Notes: a model not told the origin generated them from the letters alone. A stretch of DNA of 64,000 bases from Halobacteriovoraceae bacterium (GCA_020635135.1 JACKAJ010000016.1:620001-684000), one strand, 5' to 3'; positions 7,107-16,981 are shown, counted from the first letter of the stretch. A program made the numbers and translations.

Positions 7107-8685
7107 GACATCTTCCTCTTTTCATTTGTCGCAATTTTTTCTTAGTATTTGGACCTTTTGGAAGCTTGTTTTTCTCATCTTTTGAAGAACTACCGTCTTC
7201 AAAATCCACTTCACAAGCACCACCAAATACAGATTTAGCAAACCCTGATATTCCTAAAGGCCCATTTAAGCCTCCAAAAAAAGTCATTAAAGACAATCCC
7301 ATCGGCCAGCCACCTGATATTCCAGTAAAATAACCTTCGCCAATTTCACTATTCCCTCCACTTCCATTATTTCCAGAAATATCTTCAAAAACGACTCCCT
7401 CCGATTCAAATTCAACAAGTCCTTGCTTGATTCCATCCATAAAAGCCAGGGCCACATCTTCACCTGTCGAAACCTGGCTTCCTACTTTATAATCAATACA
7501 AAGTTCAAGATCTCCACCAAAAGCTTTTTCAGTACTTTTAGCAAAATCCAAATCTTCTTTCATTATCTGATAAATTTTTTGGCTAATAAGTGTAGCTGAC
7601 AAAGAAGCTACATTGAGAGCGGCTGCCTGAGTTTTAAAGAAACTATAAGAAAGTTCCGGATCAGCCCCTACACCATAATTACTGTTTTTATAATAAATTG
7701 TCCCTTTGTTATCGATAAGATTCCCATTGATTTGAAAGCGATGACAAGTCGGATCAGCAACAACGACCTTAGGAGGAATTCCTCGAGAAGCCTTTTCAAT
7801 AAGAGCTTTACCTGCTTTTTGAAATTCTTCAAATGTGAAAACCCAGACACCCTCATCTTGAAGAGCATTTTTAATTTTAGGGTCTACGGAATCGACGATG
7901 TAAACAAAACTATCTACTTTTTCATCATAATTAATTTTTTGCTTTAACTTCCCAATTAAATCATCAATTCGGGCATTAACATCAGCTTCTTGTCCAAACA
8001 GTTTCTTAACCCAGTTAATAAAACCAGTCTTATTAGGGTCAAGTTCCGATCCTGACTTAATCTCGAGTCCAATTCTCTTAGAGCTTCCAGAAGAGATAAT
8101 CCCGTCCCAATCAGAAAAACTTGATTTAGGACCTCCAAAACGCTTGAGTTCAAAACCAAAGTCATCGACCAATGTCATAACTTGAAGTTCTCGTAGATAA
8201 CCTATCATATTTGAAAACGCTTTTTTAGCGCCGTCAAAATCAAGTTTTTGAATATTGAGTTTGAGAAGATTATAAGCAGCAAAGAATACCTCTCGCGACT
8301 GTTTGGCTCCAGGTATTTTTAGTTTCTTAAACTTTAATGCCGCTTCGGCAATTCTATCAATAGCCTTATAGAGTTTCGCAAGTTTCGTACCTGATCTCGC
8401 CTCCCCACTTCCTGGAATTAAATTTGTCGCAAAATCAATAGCAGTGTCAGCTCCTGTTACTGGAATTCCTGTTACCGCAGCAATAGCCGCGTTCAAAAAG
8501 GCATCCACTGTTGTTGCAAGTGCTGCTTTATATATCCAAAGTGCAATTACTGGAAAAGCGATATCGTATTTCTCATTAGATTGAGTATAACGAGTTTCAC
8601 TAATGCGACTGTCGTTACAAGAGAGTGCCAGGCAAAGAACAATAATATTCAAGCATTTTAAAAAATTTGTTAAAATTCTTTTCAT
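7093..8685 (-). CDS. Lipoprotein with PD-(D/E)XK nuclease-like core
   Basis: A 530-residue protein with lipobox LALSC (Cys23). Residues about 45-105 are an Ala/Gly-rich hydrophobic stretch (VTGIPVTGADTAIDFATNLI) like the pre-toxin regions of polymorphic toxins. Residues about 160-215 show a possible PD-(D/E)XK active site: Glu166 on a helix, Asp194 in SFSDWDGI, and Glu208-x-Lys210 in RIGLEIKSG. The C-terminal third is Gly-rich with hydrophobic GISG/GLNG stretches and a basic tail. Together this suggests a surface-anchored or releasable DNase, but enzyme activity is inference from a short motif. The gene has its own intergenic region upstream, and no immunity-like gene is obvious next to it. 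Confidence 0.55.
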   Translation of the reverse strand: MKRILTNFLKCLNIIVLCLALSCNDSRISETRYTQSNEKYDIAFPVIALWIYKAALATTVDAFLNAAIAAVTGIPVTGADTAIDFATNLIPGSGEARSGTKLAKLYKAIDRIAEAALKFKKLKIPGAKQSREVFFAAYNLLKLNIQKLDFDGAKKAFSNMIGYLRELQVMTLVDDFGFELKRFGGPKSSFSDWDGIISSGSSKRIGLEIKSGSELDPNKTGFINWVKKLFGQEADVNARIDDLIGKLKQKINYDEKVDSFVYIVDSVDPKIKNALQDEGVWVFTFEEFQKAGKALIEKASRGIPPKVVVADPTCHRFQINGNLIDNKGTIYYKNSNYGVGADPELSYSFFKTQAAALNVASLSATLISQKIYQIMKEDLDFAKSTEKAFGGDLELCIDYKVGSQVSTGEDVALAFMDGIKQGLVEFESEGVVFEDISGNNGSGGNSEIGEGYFTGISGGWPMGLSLMTFFGGLNGPLGISGFAKSVFGGACEVDFEDGSSSKDEKNKLPKGPNTKKKLRQMKRGRCPSSN

Positions 8686-8777
8686 AATAAACCTTCCCTA
8701 CAAAAATTCCCTTCTCTCCATTATCAGCTCAATTGCTTAACTCAAGCTGACTGTACTTAGAGATGAGTTATTCTTTC

Positions 8778-8804
8778 CTCGTGATTTCAATCACTTCGAC
8801 GAGG
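8778..8804. other. Imperfect hairpin in intergenic region
   Basis: CCTCGT and ACGAGG enclose an inner GTGA/TCAC stem. It is the first of three consecutive hairpins in the region 8686-8931, which otherwise shows no coding sequence. Confidence 0.4.
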
Positions 8805-8817
8805 ATAGGCTCTTGAA

Positions 8818-8865
8818 ATTCCTCTTTCAATTTGCCAAAAAAATGTGGCAAATTGAAAGAGGAAT
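8818..8865. other. Long perfect hairpin (20-bp stem)
   Basis: A 20-bp perfect inverted repeat (8818-8837 with 8846-8865) with an 8-base loop. No clear T-run follows on either strand, so it is not a standard terminator; it may protect an mRNA end or act as a small RNA. Confidence 0.6.
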
Positions 8866-8886
8866 AATTTAATTTTGAAAAGAAGA

Positions 8887-8917
8887 GAGAGAAAACGACG
8901 CTAAGTCGCTTTCTCTT
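8887..8917 (-). terminator. Probable terminator of the metalloprotease gene
   Basis: On the minus strand a 12-bp stem with one mismatch and a 5-base loop (GCGAC-TTAGC-GTCGT) is followed by a pyrimidine-rich CTCTTCTTTTC tail, 15 bases after the stop of the metalloprotease gene. Confidence 0.6.
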
Positions 8918-8931
8918 CTCAAGGCATTGCT

Positions 8932-11900
8932 CTAGCGAGCAAGGGAACTAATCATTTGTTCGTAATGATCTTTAGTATTGAGCATTTGATTGGCGTAAGT
9001 TGTTAGCGTATCAGCATCTTCAGTCTCATCAACAGCCGCAATAATGTCTTGGTAATCAGCAGGCGTTCCAACTGCGCTTTCAAAGTATCCTTTCGCAATT
9101 TTATCACCTGAAGTATTTTCTGGTTTGGCAGCAGCTTCAACGACTTCAGTTGGAAGAAAGATAATGGTTGAAATCACATCATCAGGAATCTCATCGTATT
9201 CACCGGCCAAGAAATTATTCAAATGGACTTTATCAAAGCTCGCTAAATTATCGAAAAGATCTTTATAAGACTCATAAAGATCCAGGGCTTGCTTATCAAA
9301 ATCTTGAGCAAGAGCAGAAGTGATTTGCCCACGATTTTTTCCTTCTATCTTCAACCCTGCAATATCGCTTAAAATTCCAAGGTCTTTTCCATCCATCAAA
9401 TCGATCATCTCCATTTTACTCACAATACCTTTGATCTTTGTGGCATCGTCTTCGTAAAAGAAATCACCAAATTTGGTTTCGATAGAATTCAAGTGAGAAT
9501 CGATCTCAGGACTATCTTTGTAGACAATATAAGCTTTCGTGAGCTCATTTTTTCGACTATCAAGTGGTCCATTATTATCAAGAATGGTGTCGATGAGAAG
9601 GGAGGTAAAGTGAGTCTTCCCTTTTTGCAGTCCAAGTACTCTATTAAAGTAATCACTGATGCTGTCAGGAATGAAATAGCTTTCACTTAAGTCGAAAACG
9701 GCTTCTTCCATGGCCACAGACCCATCAATGTATTGCACAGGAACTTGCACTTTAGAAATTCCATCGACCATGCTATTAAAAATAGCACTCAATGCTTGTT
9801 TAACAGTTGTCCCTTTTGCATCCACAGGTATGTCAACATCGATAGAAAGAAAGTTATCGAGATATTTATCAAACGTTGTCACTCCGTGATGTCTCATGAG
9901 AAGCGTCTCCGCTGCTAAGAGTTTGTCCATCCAAAGACCACGCACATCGATTTCATCGATATATGTACTGGTGTTCTGGAAACTTTTAATATCGTTAAAA
10001 AGCTGCCCAGCTTGGCCAATAATGATATAAGGACTCGAGAGGTAATCCACTGCAAAACAACTTGGAGCATTGAGATCTTTGAGAGGATACCAGAATGCTG
10101 TCCCTTGAGAGGAATCATAAATTTTACACTGAGCATCTGGCATCTGGAGTATGCCGACTAAAAAAGAAGCTACCTTCACAACGGCACGGCTTAGTGAAAC
10201 GAACTGTGGATCACTTGGCTGGATATATCCTTTTTTGGCATAGTCATTAAAAAGTTCAAAAGTATCGAAAAACTTTCTCAAAGGGAAAAAGGTTCTTCTG
10301 TATTTTCCTCGCAAGTGCCCAAGGTTATCGAATGCTGAATAGTTCAAACGATCACGTTTAAAGTTTGTGTAGCTAAAGAAATCGTAATAAGCCTTGATGT
10401 AGTGATCAGCAATTTCTTCGTAGTTTGAACCTTCATCAAAGCGGTTACAAGTAGCATTAAGATAAACACCTTCATCTGAACAATACTGGTAGTCTTTCAA
10501 ATCAGAAAGTGCGATCGGATTTTTTCCTTTTTCAAGTTCAGTAATGCTCATGTTAATAGAGTGAAGTTTTCCTTCTTTATCTTCAACTTTTCGAGAATAC
10601 CCAAACTGAAGAGCGGCAATGTCATATTTCCCCATTACTGGAAGTGCATTGATCTCAGAGTATGTGTAGTCCATGACTGAAGAGTAAGGAATGGGATCAG
10701 TAATTCCCATTTTCTTTAATTCACTTGCACTATAGTGGTTGGCCACATCTTCTGACCCACTAAAGTTATGGCGTAAGCCTAAATTGTGTCCAAGCTCATG
10801 AACAAGAACCGATTGCCACAGATAAGGCATTAAAACGTCTATGACATTTTGTCTCTGAGCATCGCTCAAGTACATCCATGGAAGAACTTGATCGTTTTTC
10901 CAATTTTTCTCTTTGATAAGGCGACTCACCACTTTAGAGACGTTTAAGAAATCGCCTGAGAAAATATTGTGTTTTGAGAAAATTTCTAAAGTATCTTCAG
11001 TATTTCGCAATTCTTGAAATACTCTTTTCATTCTCTCTTTAACATTTGAAGTATTTGTATTCACGAAATTATTCATTTTCATGAGATCAAATTTCTCAGC
11101 GATTGCATTATGAGTGACACCAAGATTAAGGTTCTTTGTGTGATCCCAAACAAGTTCATTCATACTCTTAATGGTTTTAGAGTTAAACTTGCGTACAATA
11201 TTTTGAGAAACTGAAGCGCTCGAAGATTTAGCAGCAGGTGCCACAGCTTGTGTCGCTTGCTCCATCGCCATTTTATCGACAATGTCATCCCAGCTTCTTC
11301 CAATTGTCGTTAAGAGATTTCCGTAATACATAGCCGTTTGGGCCTGGAGAATCTCTCCATTGACTGGGTTATAAACACTTGGCCCATACCCAAGTATCCC
11401 ACTTCCCACTGGTTCTTCTACCATGATAATAGAGTTAACAATATCAAGACCATGAGCTTCACGAGATTCATCACTTAACTCAATTTCAATATTTGTTCCC
11501 GCTTTCTTAAATGATTCGTTGATGACATCAACAGCAGCACGTGTAGACTTTAAGATCCCGGTATACTCTGGTTTATAAAAATTTTCTGATAAATAGTACT
11601 GAACTTTTTTCTTTTCAGGGTTAAAGCGATTCATCATCACTTGTTCTGAATAATAAACTTTTCTATTATCCGCTGAAAGTTTAGTTAATCCGCTTTTAAA
11701 GAAACCGAAAGCATTTTCATCTTGAGCATAATACAGAATTGGCTTGTAGTTTTCTGAAGCAATTGAGTTAAGCTTTCTAAAAGAATAGTGGTATCGAGAA
11801 ACAAAGGTAAGATTCTCTAAATCTTCCCAACTTCTCACATCCCCACAAAGGGCACTTGTCGTAAATGTTTTATCAATAACGATATGAACTTGGTCTCCTG

Positions 11901-12525
11901 TAATTGACCAAGAGTGAAGCTTCGAAGATTTTTCCTGATGACAAGGGAAGAAAAGGTTGCTCAACTCCACAGGAAGTGAATTAGCTTCATTAATTTTGAT
12001 ACCTTCAAAATCAAAATCAGCGTAGCGCTTACTTCTCCAGGAGATATCATCATTTTCTTCTTCCTCATTAGAGCACTCATCATCACTATTTTTTCGACAA
12101 CGATAATCGACGTGCTCAACGGGAATTTCTAAGATCGATCTCTTGTGAATTTCTTCTTTGTTAAAACGGTCATCGACTTTAATTTCTGAAACTTTCAGGG
12201 CCTCTTTGGTGAACTCGAAAGTCACAAGCTTTTGGTCACCTACCCAGTAAGGTCTCGATGCCGAAGAATAATAAGAAACATCTTCAATGGTTGGAACATA
12301 GAGATAGACGTTATCCTGCACGGCCACTTCTAATTCCGGAACTCCCTTGTTGTAAACAACTGTTTTCCCTGGATTATCATAAGTTGAAATTAAACTTTTA
12401 TTGATAACCTCTGGCTCTTTATAGACTGCCTCATAGGCTTTGTCTTTAGAGCAATTGAGAACAAACAAAAGGAGCATGGACAAGCATAATGCTTTTAATA
12501 AATAAAATTCTAAAATCCTTTTCAT
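8932..12525 (-). CDS. Large zinc metalloprotease lipoprotein (metzincin)
   Basis: A 1197-residue lipoprotein (lipobox VLNC, Cys25). Around residue 575 it carries HELGHNLGLRHNFSGS, the metzincin HExxHxxGxxH zinc motif, followed about 40 residues later by the Met-turn SVMDY and then KYDIAALQFGY. This order (zinc motif, SVMDY, Y-D-AIQYGY) is typical of the large DUF5117/DUF4953-type zinc proteases of Gram-negative bacteria. The N-terminal half is mainly beta; the C-terminal 500 residues are helical. It should sit on the outer membrane, facing either the periplasm or the outside. It follows a beta-barrel gene by 19 bases and is probably co-transcribed. Proteins of this kind could digest prey proteins; that role is inferred. 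Confidence 0.85.
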   Translation of the reverse strand: MKRILEFYLLKALCLSMLLLFVLNCSKDKAYEAVYKEPEVINKSLISTYDNPGKTVVYNKGVPELEVAVQDNVYLYVPTIEDVSYYSSASRPYWVGDQKLVTFEFTKEALKVSEIKVDDRFNKEEIHKRSILEIPVEHVDYRCRKNSDDECSNEEEENDDISWRSKRYADFDFEGIKINEANSLPVELSNLFFPCHQEKSSKLHSWSITGDQVHIVIDKTFTTSALCGDVRSWEDLENLTFVSRYHYSFRKLNSIASENYKPILYYAQDENAFGFFKSGLTKLSADNRKVYYSEQVMMNRFNPEKKKVQYYLSENFYKPEYTGILKSTRAAVDVINESFKKAGTNIEIELSDESREAHGLDIVNSIIMVEEPVGSGILGYGPSVYNPVNGEILQAQTAMYYGNLLTTIGRSWDDIVDKMAMEQATQAVAPAAKSSSASVSQNIVRKFNSKTIKSMNELVWDHTKNLNLGVTHNAIAEKFDLMKMNNFVNTNTSNVKERMKRVFQELRNTEDTLEIFSKHNIFSGDFLNVSKVVSRLIKEKNWKNDQVLPWMYLSDAQRQNVIDVLMPYLWQSVLVHELGHNLGLRHNFSGSEDVANHYSASELKKMGITDPIPYSSVMDYTYSEINALPVMGKYDIAALQFGYSRKVEDKEGKLHSINMSITELEKGKNPIALSDLKDYQYCSDEGVYLNATCNRFDEGSNYEEIADHYIKAYYDFFSYTNFKRDRLNYSAFDNLGHLRGKYRRTFFPLRKFFDTFELFNDYAKKGYIQPSDPQFVSLSRAVVKVASFLVGILQMPDAQCKIYDSSQGTAFWYPLKDLNAPSCFAVDYLSSPYIIIGQAGQLFNDIKSFQNTSTYIDEIDVRGLWMDKLLAAETLLMRHHGVTTFDKYLDNFLSIDVDIPVDAKGTTVKQALSAIFNSMVDGISKVQVPVQYIDGSVAMEEAVFDLSESYFIPDSISDYFNRVLGLQKGKTHFTSLLIDTILDNNGPLDSRKNELTKAYIVYKDSPEIDSHLNSIETKFGDFFYEDDATKIKGIVSKMEMIDLMDGKDLGILSDIAGLKIEGKNRGQITSALAQDFDKQALDLYESYKDLFDNLASFDKVHLNNFLAGEYDEIPDDVISTIIFLPTEVVEAAAKPENTSGDKIAKGYFESAVGTPADYQDIIAAVDETEDADTLTTYANQMLNTKDHYEQMISSLAR

Positions 12526-12544
12526 AAGACTCTCCCTTGCCTTG

Positions 12545-13399
12545 CTAAAACTTAAAATTTACCCCTGTTGAAAAAACAGAAGTACTATCAATCAATAATT
12601 TTTCTAATGCTTTCGATCTCCCCTCAGGGTTGTAGATGTTGGTGTCTGTCGATAGGCTCGCGTAGATACTCGACAGGGTATCAATTTGGTAGGTCGCTGC
12701 AACTTGGTAAGCACCAATAGAATCTTTTCGACGATTTTCATAAGTAAACCTCTCATAAAGAAGATAAGCAGTGCTTAAAGTCAATTTTTCAAAAACTGTA
12801 AAATCTAACCCCGCACCGGCGTAATAACTATAATTGGTATTGCTATCTCCATTAAATGTTTGTTTAAATTCATGAGCATTTTTTTGTACTCCTCCCAAGA
12901 GAGAAGCCACGGCCCAATCGATTTTTTCATGTTGATAAGCTAAGCTCATATCCAGTGCAGCACTTCCTTGGGAATACTGAATTTTTCTTCGATCCTCATT
13001 AAGTGTTGCTCGCAGTTTAGGGACAATAACTCCCGTCAAACTGTCACTCACTTTTTTACTTATTCCTGAAACAGAAAATGTGAGATCATCAAGATCACCT
13101 TCTTTATTGTTCTCCATGTCCTGGGTGTAACTGACAGCATAGTTAAAGCGTCGCTTGCCATCCCAATCATGACTAAGCCCGGCCGTTGTCACAATAAAGT
13201 TTTGAGATTGGCTAGAGCTCGCTTTATGAAAGTTAGAGTTGTAGTTGACTCCCACTTTCGCCTCAATTTTTGATGATTTCAGGGATTGATCTTTAGATCC
13301 GATCTCAGTTTCCAAGACATTGGTCTGAGAAAAACCATTAAGACTTAAAATTGTTGTTACAGATATAAATATAAATTTTAATCTGTGAATTCTTTCCAT
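12545..13399 (-). CDS. Outer-membrane beta-barrel protein, unknown function
   Basis: A 284-residue protein with a signal peptide ending near LNGFSQ. The mature part consists of alternating amphipathic strands with aromatic ends (VSYTQDM, YSYYAGAGLDF, VAATYQIDTL), and the C-terminal residue is Phe (GVNFKF), the usual barrel-assembly signal. No substrate can be named. It is the first gene of a two-gene unit with the metzincin lipoprotein, so barrel and protease may act together at the cell surface. Confidence 0.75.
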   Translation of the reverse strand: MERIHRLKFIFISVTTILSLNGFSQTNVLETEIGSKDQSLKSSKIEAKVGVNYNSNFHKASSSQSQNFIVTTAGLSHDWDGKRRFNYAVSYTQDMENNKEGDLDDLTFSVSGISKKVSDSLTGVIVPKLRATLNEDRRKIQYSQGSAALDMSLAYQHEKIDWAVASLLGGVQKNAHEFKQTFNGDSNTNYSYYAGAGLDFTVFEKLTLSTAYLLYERFTYENRRKDSIGAYQVAATYQIDTLSSIYASLSTDTNIYNPEGRSKALEKLLIDSTSVFSTGVNFKF

Positions 13400-13542
13400 A
13401 AATTCACTCCTCTTCCTTGAGAACTTTTGTATGCAAAAACTGTGACAAACTAGGAAATATCTTCCTACCTATAGTTATTATAGGAATTTACAGAAATTGT
13501 TACATCAAACAGAAACTGACATTTTGGTGCAACTTGACCCTT

Positions 13543-14586
13543 TTAGGACAAATATACCCTAGTGATTGACTCAAGCTGGTGCCTTTCTATTTCCTCTTTA
13601 GAGTCTTTCGCTGTAAATTTTTGAGCCTTAAGTTCATGAAATGTTGAAATGAGTTTACTAAAGTCTTTTGCTGGAAACTTTAATTGATAGAGTTCTATTA
13701 AGCTTTGAAAAATCTTTTCATCCATCCTGAGAGACTTAAAAAACTGGAGGACATTACTTGGTTTTTGATTAAAATCATTACCAATTGAGCTAAGATTTCC
13801 GCAAAAAGCTTTCGCTAACTTTTTATATTGATTGGGAATTGTGAATTGAGAAAAATATTGCTCTTCTTCTTTCAAATAACAAAAGAGATAGGCGAATTTT
13901 TCAATTTTCGTTAAAGAACTCTGCTCTAGCTTTGAAAGCTCATTCTTGGCTTCAGGTGTAAAATCAAACCCAGGAAAAACAGTGCTCAAAGCACCGCAAT
14001 TTTTTAGCTCATCGACAAATCGAGAAATCCCAGAACTCTCTAAAACCTTCATAAGTTCCGTCAGAATTCTTTCACTTGAAAGGCTATCCAATTCGCCTGA
14101 GCTCACCATATCTTTCATAAGCTTTTGCGTTTGAGGTTCAATTTCAAACCCCAGCGTTGCAGCAAAGCGGCACCCTCGGATTACCCGCAAGGGATCTTCG
14201 ACAAAATGCTTAGAGACATGCCGTAGTAGTTTCTTTTTCAGATCTTCTCGCCCACCATAGGGATCGATAAGTGTTCCATCTTCCTCCATGGCCATCGCAT
14301 TCACAGTAAAGTCTCTTCTTAAAAGATCTTCTTCAAGAGTGATCTTTTTGTGATATTCAAATTGAAATCCTTGATGCCCTGGAGAAACTTTCTTCTCTTT
14401 TCTTGCTAGGGCATATTCTTCTTTGGTCTTTGGATGGAGATAGACTGGAAAATTTTTTCCAACTTCAGAAAAGCCACGAGATTTCATCTCCTCCGGAGTT
14501 GCTCCCACCACCACATAATCGCGATCACTTCCTGATTTTCCTATGAGTAAATCTCGAACGGCTCCGCCAACTAGATAGATCTTCAA
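13543..14586 (-). CDS. cca: CCA tRNA nucleotidyltransferase
   Basis: A 347-residue class II nucleotidyltransferase that adds or repairs the 3' CCA of tRNAs. Visible motifs are GGAVRD (residues 7-12), SDRDYVVVG with the two metal-binding Asp, RRDFTVNAMA, and the DPLRVIRGCRFAATLGFEI segment. The C-terminal part is helical and divergent, without a clear HD phosphohydrolase motif, so it is shorter than the 412-residue E. coli enzyme. It is the last gene of a pgm-queC-cca unit, 21 bases after queC. The upstream pairing with queC links two tRNA functions. Confidence 0.92.
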   Translation of the reverse strand: MKIYLVGGAVRDLLIGKSGSDRDYVVVGATPEEMKSRGFSEVGKNFPVYLHPKTKEEYALARKEKKVSPGHQGFQFEYHKKITLEEDLLRRDFTVNAMAMEEDGTLIDPYGGREDLKKKLLRHVSKHFVEDPLRVIRGCRFAATLGFEIEPQTQKLMKDMVSSGELDSLSSERILTELMKVLESSGISRFVDELKNCGALSTVFPGFDFTPEAKNELSKLEQSSLTKIEKFAYLFCYLKEEEQYFSQFTIPNQYKKLAKAFCGNLSSIGNDFNQKPSNVLQFFKSLRMDEKIFQSLIELYQLKFPAKDFSKLISTFHELKAQKFTAKDSKEEIERHQLESITRVYLS

Positions 14587-14607
14587 AATATTTTCCTAAT
14601 AATTAAT

Positions 14608-15261
14608 TTAAGCCAAAAGAGGATCATGTAAGCTTAACTCATCAAAAGCTTTTTTCCTTAAAAGACAAGAATCGCATTTCATGCAAGGTTTATCAACGCT
14701 TTGATAGCAAGACCAGGTGTATTCGAGAGGAGCTTGGAGTTCGAGACATTGCTTAATAATTTGCTGTTTACTTAAGAAAACTATCGGGGCTTCAACTTTA
14801 ACTTGATGAGAAGCACCTTTAGAAATCAAATGATTAAAAGCTTCGTAGTATTCTGGTCGGCAATCGGGATATCCCGTTGCATCTTCTAACACCGCTCCTA
14901 TATAGATACTTTGAGCTTTAAAGACTTCAGCCCAGGATACAGCGTAAGATAAGAAAATCGTATTGCGAAAAGGAACATAGCTTAGGGGGATCTCTTTTTT
15001 ATCCAATTCAACCCCTACTTCTATATTGGCGTCTGTAAGAGAACTTCCTCCAATTTTTCCCAATTCTTCGAGATCAATAACTTTTCTATTTTTAATTTGA
15101 TAGTGATCACAAATTTTTAGAAAACATTCTTTTTCTTTTTTTAATGTTTTTTGACCGTAATTGAAAAAGACTGCTGCCAATTCATCAAATTTTTTAGCGG
15201 CCATTGCTGTAATGAGAAGGGAATCCATCCCCCCACTGATTAGGACTATCGCTTTAGACAT
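14608..15261 (-). CDS. queC: 7-cyano-7-deazaguanine synthase
   Basis: A 217-residue enzyme converting 7-carboxy-7-deazaguanine to preQ0 with ATP and ammonia, for queuosine in tRNA. It has the pyrophosphatase loop SGGMDS (more often SGGLDS) near the N-terminus, the GYPDCRPEYYEAFN segment, and the C-terminal zinc site WSCYQ...CMKCDSC. The ATG at 15261 with GAGGAG upstream is preferred; a TTG at 15279 lies in that ribosome-binding site. The start overlaps the pgm stop by 8 bases, so translation is probably coupled. Other queuosine genes are not in the window. Confidence 0.94.
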   Translation of the reverse strand: MSKAIVLISGGMDSLLITAMAAKKFDELAAVFFNYGQKTLKKEKECFLKICDHYQIKNRKVIDLEELGKIGGSSLTDANIEVGVELDKKEIPLSYVPFRNTIFLSYAVSWAEVFKAQSIYIGAVLEDATGYPDCRPEYYEAFNHLISKGASHQVKVEAPIVFLSKQQIIKQCLELQAPLEYTWSCYQSVDKPCMKCDSCLLRKKAFDELSLHDPLLA

Positions 15262-16981
15262 GATGGCAGTACTCCTCAAGACACTTCTTCCATTCGGTTA
15301 TTTTTTCAGAAGCTCTCTTTTTAGCAACTTCAAGCTCTCCATTTTCTCGAACCTGACAATAAAATTTAATTTTGGGCTCTGTTCCCGACGGTCTAACGTA
15401 AAGACTATTCCCGGATTCAAAGTGAAAACCAAGAACATTACTCGCATATTTTGTTTGCATGAAATCTTCTTTCTCTTTTAGTTTTTCACCTAGAAGTTCA
15501 GAAGGGTCTCTTTCTCGAAGGGCATTCATAATCTTTTTTATTTTTTGCTCCCCACTCGCCCCAGGGTATTGAACATTGAGGAGTCCATCGGCATGAAAAC
15601 CGAATTTTTCATACATTTCTCCTAGAACATCCAAGACATTCATCCCTTGCAATTTATAATAAAGGACTGCTTCAGAAAAAAGAGCAATCGCACTTATTCC
15701 ATCTTTATCGCGAACTTTATCATGAGTTAAACTGCCAAAAGCTTCTTCACTGGCAAAAATGAATTGAAAACTTTTATTTTCCTTTTCTCGATCGGTGAGA
15801 ACTTTTCCCATCCACTTAAATCCAGTTAAGGTGTTGACGATTTCCACTCCAAAATATTCGCAAATTCTCTCGTGCAAAGGTGTGGTTACAATCGTTTTAA
15901 GAACTAATGCATTGTCTTTTAAAAGCCCTTGCTGCTGCATTGTTGTAAGTTTGTAATACAAAAGAACTGAAGCGATTTGATTCCCTGTCAGAAAATGGGG
16001 TTCCCCTTCAATTGAAACAACAACACCAAGGCGATCTGTATCGGGGTCTGAACCAAAGGCCACGTCAGCCTTTTTTTCTTTCATTAAATCAACGGCCAAT
16101 TTTAAACTTTTGGGATCTTCTGGGTTGGGATACTCAGCTGTTGGAAAATTTCCATCGGGAGCAATCTGCTCTTTCACAGGATAAAATTGGTTGAAACCCA
16201 ATTCCCGGGCAATTCTCTGGCAAACCTCTCCTCCTGTTCCGTGAAGAGCCGTGTAGACAATTCCCACTTCTCCTCCTCTCTCACTTATAAGATCCGTGCG
16301 AAAACAATTCTTTTTAATGTCTTCAATATAGGAAGTATAAAAATCTTCTTCAAAAAATTTCACAGCCCCACTTTTAAGTGCTTGTTCGAAATCAATTTGA
16401 AGCTCTCTCTCTGCTCCTTCTGACTTGTAATAATATGAGATAATAAGTTGATCGACAGGAGGGGTAACTTGAGCCCCGTCAGCCCAATAAGCCTTAAAAC
16501 CATTGTAGTCTTTTGGATTGTGACTGGCCGTGATCATGACACCAGCACAGCATTTTTTCTGGCGAACAGCATAGGACAAAATAGGAGTGGCTGTCGGTTT
16601 AGGAGCCAAATAGCAATCTATGCCTTGAGCGGCTAATACTCCTGCTGTTTCTCTTGCAAAGGATTCACTTGTCAGTCGTGAATCATAGGCAATGGCCACA
16701 CTCCAGCGATCTTTATCTGAAAAGACTTCTTTCACTGCACTCCCCAGTGCCCAGGCAGCTTTTCGGACATTATAAATATTCATTCGGTTAGATCCTAGCC
16801 CCACCAAACTTCTCAGTCCCGCCGTTCCGAATTCGAGGTCGCGATAGAAAGCATTCACTAACTCTTCACTTTGCGAGGAATCAGAAATAAGCTTTTCTAA
16901 TTTCTTTTGATCCCCATTGGCAAGGCCTACTTGCTCTGACCAAGACATCGCTTTTCGCCTAATTTCTTCATAATCCAACAT
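15254..16981 (-). CDS. pgm: Phosphoglucomutase/phosphomannomutase
   Basis: A 575-residue enzyme of the alpha-D-phosphohexomutase superfamily, of the length of PgcA-type phosphoglucomutases. Key sites are the phosphoserine loop TASHNP (Ser153), the metal-binding loop GSDPDTDRLG near residue 315, the sugar-binding SEEAFG and the phosphate-binding RPSGTEPKIKFY at the C-terminus. It interconverts glucose 1- and 6-phosphate, supplying sugars for LPS or storage; specificity for glucose over mannose is likely from the N-terminal FGTAGLR but not certain. First gene of the pgm-queC-cca unit. Confidence 0.92.
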   Translation of the reverse strand: MLDYEEIRRKAMSWSEQVGLANGDQKKLEKLISDSSQSEELVNAFYRDLEFGTAGLRSLVGLGSNRMNIYNVRKAAWALGSAVKEVFSDKDRWSVAIAYDSRLTSESFARETAGVLAAQGIDCYLAPKPTATPILSYAVRQKKCCAGVMITASHNPKDYNGFKAYWADGAQVTPPVDQLIISYYYKSEGAERELQIDFEQALKSGAVKFFEEDFYTSYIEDIKKNCFRTDLISERGGEVGIVYTALHGTGGEVCQRIARELGFNQFYPVKEQIAPDGNFPTAEYPNPEDPKSLKLAVDLMKEKKADVAFGSDPDTDRLGVVVSIEGEPHFLTGNQIASVLLYYKLTTMQQQGLLKDNALVLKTIVTTPLHERICEYFGVEIVNTLTGFKWMGKVLTDREKENKSFQFIFASEEAFGSLTHDKVRDKDGISAIALFSEAVLYYKLQGMNVLDVLGEMYEKFGFHADGLLNVQYPGASGEQKIKKIMNALRERDPSELLGEKLKEKEDFMQTKYASNVLGFHFESGNSLYVRPSGTEPKIKFYCQVRENGELEVAKKRASEKITEWKKCLEEYCHHV

